The notes under the pieces: model-generated
The model's input: the letters and a program-made list of their open reading frames with translations, nothing else
Databases searched by the model: none
Told to the model about the DNA's origin: nothing
Made by a program: the position numbers and the translations under genes
In this document: one piece after another, positions 54,610-59,867 of the stretch
Layout of the letters: each line of letters opens with the position of its first letter
Numbering within the stretch: the stretch's first letter is position 1
From: an uncultured Propionibacteriaceae bacterium
GTDB taxonomy: Bacteria > Actinomycetota > Actinomycetes > Propionibacteriales > Propionibacteriaceae
DNA length: 59,867 nucleotides
Reading direction: 5' to 3'
NCBI GenBank assembly: GCA_902805915.1
Contig: CADCUO010000068.1
Location: 1 to 59,867 of the forward strand

Positions 54610-54726
54610 GTCCTGGGCTGGCTAAGGGGTACGGGTGCGCGGCGCGGACGGGCCTGGCGGGAGCGCTGAGCGAAGCGAGGCCCGGATGGCTGCCGCGCAC
54701 CCGTACCCCTCAGCCCGGCCCAGGAC
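54610..54726. repeat. Large imperfect inverted repeat downstream of the suf operon
   Basis: A 19-bp perfect arm (54625-54643 with 54692-54710) is extended outward by a further 9 perfect bp (54610-54618 with 54718-54726) through a small bulge. Inside lies a 7-bp stem CGGGCCT/AGGCCCG (54649-54655 with 54678-54684) and a small CGCT/AGCG stem. It starts 17 bp after the stop of the last suf gene. Most likely a 3'-end stabiliser or terminator, but it is larger than usual and the loop contains GAGCGAAGCGAGG, as in REP-like elements. Confidence 0.7.
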
Positions 54727-54742
54727 CCCAGCGCCGAAAGAC

Positions 54743-55156
54743 TCAGACGTTAAACCCCAATGCCCGCAACTGGTCCCGCCCATCTTCGGTGATCTTCTCC
54801 ATCCCCCACGGCGGCATCCACACCCAGTTGATGGCGACCTGGGACACCAGTCCCTCAAGAGCGGTATTGGTCTGGTCTTCGATCACGTCAGTCAACGGGC
54901 AGGCGGCCGATGTCAGGGTCATGTCGATGGTCAAGGCGTTGCCCTCGTCGAGGTGTAGACCGTAGATGAGGCCCAGGTCGACGACGTTGATGCCCAGCTC
55001 GGGATCGACAACATCCTTGAGGGCCTCTGTCAGGTCCTCCATGGTCGGGGCCGCACTCTGCTCCACGTCCGCGACCGAGTCGACCTCGGGCAGATCGTCG
55101 CGGACCAGGTCGGACGGACGGGTCTCAGCCTGATTGGTGGTCGATAGATCGGTCAT
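54743..55156 (-). CDS. sufT: Metal-sulfur cluster assembly factor (DUF59/MIP18, SufT-like)
   Basis: 137 residues. A variable 40-residue acidic N-terminus precedes the DUF59 core: DPELGINVVDLGLIYGL and LTSAACPLTDVI with conserved Cys86. MIP18-family proteins help load Fe-S clusters on client proteins. It is the last gene of the suf cluster, as Rv1466 in M. tuberculosis, 27 bp after sufU. The large inverted repeat lies downstream. Confidence 0.9.
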   Translation of the reverse strand: MTDLSTTNQAETRPSDLVRDDLPEVDSVADVEQSAAPTMEDLTEALKDVVDPELGINVVDLGLIYGLHLDEGNALTIDMTLTSAACPLTDVIEDQTNTALEGLVSQVAINWVWMPPWGMEKITEDGRDQLRALGFNV

Positions 55157-55183
55157 GATCGTCTCCTTGAAGGATCGTGGTGT

Positions 55184-55627
55184 TCAGTTGGTCGAGCCCT
55201 GCGCTTGGATGACGGCGTCTTTGAACGCCGACCATCCGAGCAGGGCGCATTTCACCCGGGCCGGGAACTTGGCGACACCGGCGAACGCGATGCCGTCCTC
55301 GAGACGGTCCTCGTCCGGCTCGATCTCGCCCTTGCTCTGCATCAGGGTGAGGAACTCCTGGTGCAGACCGAGACCGTGCTGATAGGAGTGCCCGATGACC
55401 AGGTCGCTCATTACCGAGGTGGATGCCTGGGAGATGGAGCAGCCGACGCCTTCGTACGACACGTCACTGACGGTGTCGCCGTCGAGATGGACCCGCAGCG
55501 TCACCTCGTCACCGCAGCTGGGGTTGACGTGGTGCACCTCAGCCTCGTACGGGTCACGGAGACCGCTGTGGTGCTTGGCCCGGTAGTGATCGAGGATGAT
55601 CTCCTGGTAGAGCTCTTCGACCTTCAT
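55184..55627 (-). CDS. sufU: Fe-S assembly sulfurtransferase SufU
   Basis: 147 residues. Zinc-containing SufU accepts sulfur from the SufS persulfide. NPSCGDE (Cys38, Asp40), GCSISQAS (Cys63) and FPARVKCALLGW (Cys127) supply the Zn/S ligands. The insertion between the second and third Cys is the SufU rather than IscU type. Its ATG overlaps the sufS stop (ATGA). Confidence 0.96.
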   Translation of the reverse strand: MKVEELYQEIILDHYRAKHHSGLRDPYEAEVHHVNPSCGDEVTLRVHLDGDTVSDVSYEGVGCSISQASTSVMSDLVIGHSYQHGLGLHQEFLTLMQSKGEIEPDEDRLEDGIAFAGVAKFPARVKCALLGWSAFKDAVIQAQGSTN

Positions 55628-56952
55628 CGTGCCCCTCCGAAGAACCGGACCGTGTACTCCAGGCCATCGATCAACGCGTCGATCTCGGCCCGGGTGGTGT
55701 AGAGGTAGAACGACGCCCGGGTGGACGACTGCACCCCGAACCGCTCATGCAGGGGACGCGCGCAGTGGTGCCCGCCCCGGACCGCGATCCCTCGTGAGTC
55801 CAGGAGCTGGGAGACATCGTGTGGATGCACGTCAGGCAGGGTGAACGAGATCGCCCCACCCCGGTCGACCGGTTCGCTCGGACCGAGCACGCGCAGGCCC
55901 TTGATCGTCGCCAGACCCTTCAGGGCGTACGCGGTCACCTCGGCCTCATGCGCTGCGATGGCGTCCATCCCGATCTCGGACAGATAGTGCACAGCGGCAC
56001 CCAGACCTACGGCTTGGGCGATCGGTGGGGTACCGGCCTCGAACCGGTGCGGCGGCGGCGCGTAGGTCGAACCCGTCATCTTGACGACCTCGATCATCTC
56101 GCCCCCGCCGAGGAACGGCGGCAGCCCGGCCAGCAGCTCGTAACGGCCCCAGAGCACGCCGATACCCGTCGGGCCGACCATCTTGTGTGCGGTGAAGGCC
56201 ACGAGGTCGGCGCCCAGGGTTGCCACGTCGACCGCCATCTGCGGCACAGCCTGGGAGGCATCAACCACCATCACGGCGCCGACGGCGTGCGCGGCCGCCG
56301 CGATCTCGGTGATCGGGTTGACCGTGCCGAGGACGTTGGAGACGTAGGTCAACGAGACGATCTTGGTCCGCTCGTTGATCAACTCCTCCGCCGTGGCGGC
56401 CTCGAGGTCCAGTCGCCCCTCGTCGGTGACGTCGAACCAGCGCAGGGTCGCACCAGTGCGCTGGGCCAGCAGCTGCCACGGCACGATGTTGGAGTGGTGT
56501 TCCATCACGGAGATGACGATCTCGTCACCGGGCACCAGGGAGGCGCCGAGCGAGTGCGCGCAGAGGTTCAGGGCCTCTGTCGCGTTCCGGGTGAAGATTA
56601 CCTCTTCGGACCGTGTCGCTCCGACGAAGGCCGCCACTTGGGCCCGACCGGCTTCGAAGGCTGCCGTCGCCTCCGCCCCGAGCAGGTGCATGGCCCGCGC
56701 CACGTTGGCGTTGTGGTTCAGGTAGTGGTCCTCGATGGCCTCCACCACGACCCGAGGCTTCTGCGAGGTGTTGGCGCTGTCGAGGTACACCAACGGACCG
56801 TTGGGCGTGGTCCGATCCAGAATCGGGAAGTCGGTGCGGATGATGTCCACGTCAAAGGGGATCGGCTCGTCCCCTAGCGGCTTCACCTGGTCCATCGACA
56901 CCGTGTCCGGGTACTCCGGAAGCTTCCGGGCGGACTCCACATCACTTGACAT
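55624..56952 (-). CDS. sufS: Cysteine desulfurase SufS
   Basis: 442 residues. PLP enzyme that produces persulfide for Fe-S assembly. TAHKMVGPTG holds the PLP Lys257. RGGHHCARPLH holds the catalytic Cys397 on the short SufS-type loop. FTRNATEALNLCAHSL and YVSNVLGTVNPI are typical. A 35-residue N-terminal extension (ARKLPEYPDTVSMDQVKP) precedes the core. It lies 5 nt after sufC and is coupled to sufU. Confidence 0.96.
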   Translation of the reverse strand: MSSDVESARKLPEYPDTVSMDQVKPLGDEPIPFDVDIIRTDFPILDRTTPNGPLVYLDSANTSQKPRVVVEAIEDHYLNHNANVARAMHLLGAEATAAFEAGRAQVAAFVGATRSEEVIFTRNATEALNLCAHSLGASLVPGDEIVISVMEHHSNIVPWQLLAQRTGATLRWFDVTDEGRLDLEAATAEELINERTKIVSLTYVSNVLGTVNPITEIAAAAHAVGAVMVVDASQAVPQMAVDVATLGADLVAFTAHKMVGPTGIGVLWGRYELLAGLPPFLGGGEMIEVVKMTGSTYAPPPHRFEAGTPPIAQAVGLGAAVHYLSEIGMDAIAAHEAEVTAYALKGLATIKGLRVLGPSEPVDRGGAISFTLPDVHPHDVSQLLDSRGIAVRGGHHCARPLHERFGVQSSTRASFYLYTTRAEIDALIDGLEYTVRFFGGAR

Positions 56953-56957
56953 GCTTG

Positions 56958-57740
56958 CTACTCCGCTCCCGCGGCTGCGGTCTGCTTGGCGGCCTGGACG
57001 TACCGGTCGTAGCCCTCGGCCTCGAGTTTCTCAGCCAGCTCAGACCCGCCCTGCTCCGCGATCCGGCCGGCGACGAAGACGTGCACGAAGTCGGGTTTGA
57101 TGTACCGCAGGATGCGGGTGTAGTGAGTGATCAACAGCACGCCGCGATCGCCCTGGGCGGAGAACCGGTTGACCCCCTCCGACACGATCCGCAACGCGTC
57201 GATGTCCAAGCCGGAGTCGGTCTCGTCGAGGATGGCGAACCTCGGGTTCAGCAGCTCGAGCTGGACGATCTCGTGTCGCTTCTTCTCACCGCCGGAGAAC
57301 CCTTCGTTGACGCTGCGGTTGGCGAACTCGGCGTCCATGTTGACCCGGTCCATGGCGGCGTTGACATCCTTCACCCAGGTACGAAGCTTCGGGGCCTCGC
57401 CGTCAAGTGCGGTCTTGGCGGTCCGCAGGAAGTTGGCCACCGAGACACCGGGCACCTCGACCGGGTACTGCATGGCGAGGAACAGGCCCGCGCGGGCGCG
57501 CTCATCGACACTCAGCTGCAGCAGGTCCTGGCCATCGAGAATGACCGATCCGGAGCTGATCTCGTACTTGGGATGACCCGCGATCGAGTACGCGAGAGTG
57601 GACTTGCCGGAGCCGTTCGGGCCCATGATGGCGTGCGTCTCTCCGCTGCGGATCGTCAGGTCGACACCCTTGAGGATTTCCTTGGGGCCCGACTCGGTCT
57701 GCACGGAGACGTGCAGGTCGCGGATTTCGAGTGTTGACAT
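56958..57740 (-). CDS. sufC: Fe-S assembly ATPase SufC
   Basis: 260 residues. ABC ATPase of the SufBCD scaffold. Walker A GPNGSGKST (40-48), signature FSGGEKKRHEIVQLELL and Walker B FAILDETDSGLDIDALR are SufC-specific, with the ITHYTRIL switch His. AGGAG precedes the ATG. It lies between the Rieske gene and sufS. Confidence 0.97.
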   Translation of the reverse strand: MSTLEIRDLHVSVQTESGPKEILKGVDLTIRSGETHAIMGPNGSGKSTLAYSIAGHPKYEISSGSVILDGQDLLQLSVDERARAGLFLAMQYPVEVPGVSVANFLRTAKTALDGEAPKLRTWVKDVNAAMDRVNMDAEFANRSVNEGFSGGEKKRHEIVQLELLNPRFAILDETDSGLDIDALRIVSEGVNRFSAQGDRGVLLITHYTRILRYIKPDFVHVFVAGRIAEQGGSELAEKLEAEGYDRYVQAAKQTAAAGAE

Positions 57741-57746
57741 CTGGGT

Positions 57747-58145
57747 TCAGCTCTCCTGTGTTTCTTTGATCGCGGCTGTTTCTTTGATCTTGGCCTGGGC
57801 TTGTTCAGTCTCAGGCTGTTCTGGGTCTAGGGGTTGGCTGACATCGACCAGTACGTCGCCGTCGACGACCTGGCATGGGTAGACCGGGACGGGATCGGTG
57901 GCGGGCAGGCTGAGCGGCTTGCCGGTCCTCAAGTCGAACGTTGAGCCGTGGAGGTAGCACTCGATCTGGGCGTCGTACACGTCGCCCTCGGACAGCGCGA
58001 TGGCGGCGTGGGAGCACCGGTCGGCGATCGCGTAGAACGTGCCGCCGCTGTTCACGATGGCGACGTCCTGGTCGTCCAGCTCCACGGCGAGGGCGGACTC
58101 CTCCGCTACCTCAGACACCGCGCAGACGCGGACGAACCCGCTCAT
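57747..58145 (-). CDS. Rieske-type [2Fe-2S] ferredoxin of the suf cluster
   Basis: 132 residues. CSH (Cys44, His46) and CYLH (Cys63, His66) form the Rieske site. STFDLRTGKPLSLPA and the closing strands fit a soluble bacterial Rieske ferredoxin (non-heme-iron oxygenase type). A Glu/Lys/Thr-rich tail follows (about 105-132). It is inserted between sufD and sufC, as in Streptomyces and relatives, and shares ATGA with the sufD stop. An electron-transfer role in cluster assembly is inferred from position. Confidence 0.93.
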   Translation of the reverse strand: MSGFVRVCAVSEVAEESALAVELDDQDVAIVNSGGTFYAIADRCSHAAIALSEGDVYDAQIECYLHGSTFDLRTGKPLSLPATDPVPVYPCQVVDGDVLVDVSQPLDPEQPETEQAQAKIKETAAIKETQES

Positions 58146-59365
58146 GCCACTTTCCCAAAACCATCGGGCGAGCCGGGGTTGCCGACGCCGGCAGGCGTGC
58201 CGACGTTGACTGCGAGCTCGGCCTCCACCGCTTCCATCAGCTTGTCCTCGATGCCGGGGATGCCGATCTTGCGGATGATGTCGGCGAAGAACCCGTGCAC
58301 CACCAGCCGACGCGCCTCGGCCTCGTCGATGCCGCGGCTACGGAGGTAGAACAGCTGCTCGTCATCGAAGCGCCCGGTTGTCGAGGCGTGTCCCGCACCG
58401 GCGATCTCACCGGTCTCGATCTCGAGGTTCGGCACCGAGTCCGCGCGGCATCCGTCGGTCAGGACCAGGTTCCGGTTCGACTCATACGTCTCGATCCCCT
58501 CGGCTGCCTTTCGGATCAGCACGTCGCCGATCCACACCGCATGCGCGCCCTTTCCTTGCAGAGCGCCCTTGTAGTCGACGTTGCTCTTGCTCTTGGGGGC
58601 GTTGTGGTCCACGAAGAGACGGTGCTCGAGGTGCTGGCCCGCATCAGCGAAGTACAGACCCAGCAGCTCGGCTTCGCCGCCGGAGGTGCCGTACGCCACG
58701 GAGGCGTTCAGCCGGACCAGGTCGCCGCCGAACGACACGGCGACATGGCGAAGCGTTGCATCCCGCCCGACCAGCGCGTGCTGGCTGGAGTGGTGCACGG
58801 CGTCGTCGGCCCAGTCCTGGACCGACACAACCGTCAGGTGGGCCCCGTCACCGAGGATGATCTCGATGTTGTCGGCCAGCACCGCAGACCCCTCGAAGCG
58901 CAGCACCACGGTCGCCCGCGAGAACGGTTCCGCAGTGATCACGGTGTGCTGTGCCGATGCCACCTCGGTGGAGTACCCGGCGACGGTCACCACCGTAGCC
59001 GCGTCGATCACCGCCTCTTTCGGGATGGTGATCACAGAGACGGCCTCGGCCGCCTGCAAGGCACGTGCGCTGACCCGGTCCGCCGGCACATAGCCGCTGG
59101 AGCCGACGATCGGGTCGTCACTGCGAACCTGGGTGACGGTGACGCCCGGCGCCGGTACGGCAGTGACAGTGGTGCCGCCGGGGGCGAACGGGGCATCGGT
59201 GTGCAGACCGCGAAGCCGCTTCAGCGGGGTGAACCGCCAGATCTCCTCCAAGCCGGTGGGGACCTGGTGGTGGGCGACGTCGAAGGAACCTACGGGGTGC
59301 AGGTGGCTCGCTACCTGGTCAGAGGTTTCGAGCGCACCGGCAACGTTGGGAGATGCGGTCAACAA
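58142..59365 (-). CDS. sufD: Fe-S assembly scaffold protein SufD
   Basis: 407 residues. Beta-helix partner of SufB. DAQHLEHRLFVDHNAPKSKS, DYKGALQGKGAHAVWIGDVL and DEQLFYLRSRGIDEAEAR are SufD hallmarks (SufB shares the last). The only plausible start is TTG at 59365 (a second TTG follows), with a weak GAAAG upstream; no ATG or GTG precedes the conserved region. It lies 55 bp after sufB. Confidence 0.95.
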   Translation of the reverse strand: MLTASPNVAGALETSDQVASHLHPVGSFDVAHHQVPTGLEEIWRFTPLKRLRGLHTDAPFAPGGTTVTAVPAPGVTVTQVRSDDPIVGSSGYVPADRVSARALQAAEAVSVITIPKEAVIDAATVVTVAGYSTEVASAQHTVITAEPFSRATVVLRFEGSAVLADNIEIILGDGAHLTVVSVQDWADDAVHHSSQHALVGRDATLRHVAVSFGGDLVRLNASVAYGTSGGEAELLGLYFADAGQHLEHRLFVDHNAPKSKSNVDYKGALQGKGAHAVWIGDVLIRKAAEGIETYESNRNLVLTDGCRADSVPNLEIETGEIAGAGHASTTGRFDDEQLFYLRSRGIDEAEARRLVVHGFFADIIRKIGIPGIEDKLMEAVEAELAVNVGTPAGVGNPGSPDGFGKVA

Positions 59366-59420
59366 ACTTTCACTTTCTGTGCTGGCGATCTTGTGCTGGC
59401 GGAAGTGGGTTGCGGCACGG

Positions 59421-59867
59421 TCAGCCGACCGCGCCTTCCATCTGCAGCTCGATCAGCCGGTTCAGCTCGAGGGCGTACTCCATCGGCAGCTCGCGGGCGA
59501 TCGGCTCGACGAAGCCGCGGACGATCATGGCCATCGCCTCGTCCTCACCCAGGCCCCGGCTTCTCAGGTAGAACAACTGGTCCTCGCTCACCTTGGACAC
59601 CGTCGCCTCATGTGCCATCGACACGTCGTCCTCGCGAACGTCCACGTAGGGGTACGTATCGGAGCGGCTGATGGTGTCCACCAGCAGCGCGTCGCAATTG
59701 ACCACCGACGCGGAGTGGGAGGCACCTTCCTGCACCTGGACCAAGCCACGGTAGGAGGTACGGCCGCCGCCACGCGCCACCGACTTGGAGATGATCGAGG
59801 AGGAGGTGTGCGGAGCGCAGTGGACCATCTTCGACCCGGCGTCTTGGTGCTGACCCTCACCGGCGAA
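59421..59867 (-). CDS. sufB: Fe-S assembly scaffold SufB, C-terminal part
   Basis: The last 148 residues are in the window; the gene continues past the right edge. GEGQHQDAGSKMVH, APHTSSSIISKSVARGGGR, SYRGLVQVQEGA and DEDAMAMIVRGFVEPIAR-type sequence (here EDEAMAMIVRGFVEPI) are the conserved SufB core. SufB with SufC and SufD forms the scaffold on which clusters are built. It is the first suf gene seen, and a sufR-type regulator may lie upstream. Confidence 0.96.
   Translation of the reverse strand, partial: FAGEGQHQDAGSKMVHCAPHTSSSIISKSVARGGGRTSYRGLVQVQEGASHSASVVNCDALLVDTISRSDTYPYVDVREDDVSMAHEATVSKVSEDQLFYLRSRGLGEDEAMAMIVRGFVEPIARELPMEYALELNRLIELQMEGAVG

Noticed and set aside
1-59867. CRISPR array, prophage, integrative element or IS
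   Set aside because: No regularly spaced repeats, phage structural genes or transposase found. The only recombinase is the housekeeping XerC.

Overview
High-GC (about two thirds G+C by eye) chromosomal DNA from an actinobacterium. The gene order closely follows the mycobacterial/propionibacterial core: ribF-truB-rbfA-infB-ylxR-nusA-rimP, then proS, GNAT-ispG-rip1-dxr, rlmN-cdsA-frr-pyrH-tsf-rpsB and a sufBD-Rieske-CSU-DUF59 block. Abundant GTG starts, ANTAR and DUF3099 proteins, an InhA-type FabI and many apparently leaderless promoters support Actinomycetota. Propionibacteriales is my guess for the order; no rRNA is present to confirm it. No tRNA, rRNA, CRISPR array, prophage or insertion sequence was found.

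Layout. 1-1788: left edge, with a truncated GT14-type glycosyltransferase and a PfkB sugar kinase, looser in base composition than the rest. 1810-9361: leftward translation/transcription operon. 9482-16690: DUF4439 Tat lipoprotein, TSUP exporter, proS, GNAT, ispG and site-2 protease. 16732-24016: dxr, then a lineage-specific block of serine hydrolase, a frameshifted LOG gene, GAF-ANTAR protein, malQ and PEBP. 24087-29337: rlmN, cdsA, frr, pyrH, tsf and rpsB. 29338-36147: structured rpsB leader, tandem-M23 peptidase, xerC, lactonase, def, SPOUT methylase, SatD pair and YbaK. 36144-42586: GH38 mannosidase, SPFH/NfeD pair, ABC ATPase and an actinobacterial hypothetical. 42601-44163: fabI and a nonsense-containing fabG. 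44219-49854: DUF3099, small CxxH protein, moaA, fdhD, DUF6457, SURF1, SDR and RlmA methylase. 49826-54443: ABC exporter, HTH/histone-tail protein and ABC-F ATPase. 54610-59867: a large inverted repeat and the suf Fe-S operon, cut in sufB at the right edge.

How the genes work together. Most are housekeeping: ribosome biogenesis and initiation (RbfA, RimP, IF-2, TruB, S2, EF-Ts, RRF, PDF), the MEP isoprenoid pathway (IspG, Dxr), FASII (FabG, FabI), phospholipid precursor (CdsA) and Fe-S assembly. The Suf products would supply IspG, RlmN and MoaA, all Fe-S enzymes encoded here. MoaA, FdhD and DUF6457 point to a molybdenum formate dehydrogenase elsewhere.

The most unusual signals are two reading-frame lesions that both fall in catalytic signatures (FabG Tyr codon to stop; LOG PGGxGTxxE motif frameshifted), a recurrent TANNNT box 5-7 nt before starts that lack a Shine-Dalgarno, a three-hairpin rpsB leader, a two-M23-domain protein with a degenerate first domain, an HTH protein with a histone H1-like tail, and a roughly 117-bp inverted repeat behind the suf operon. 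I found no convincing wholly new multi-gene system; the SatD-plus-membrane-protein pair is the closest candidate.
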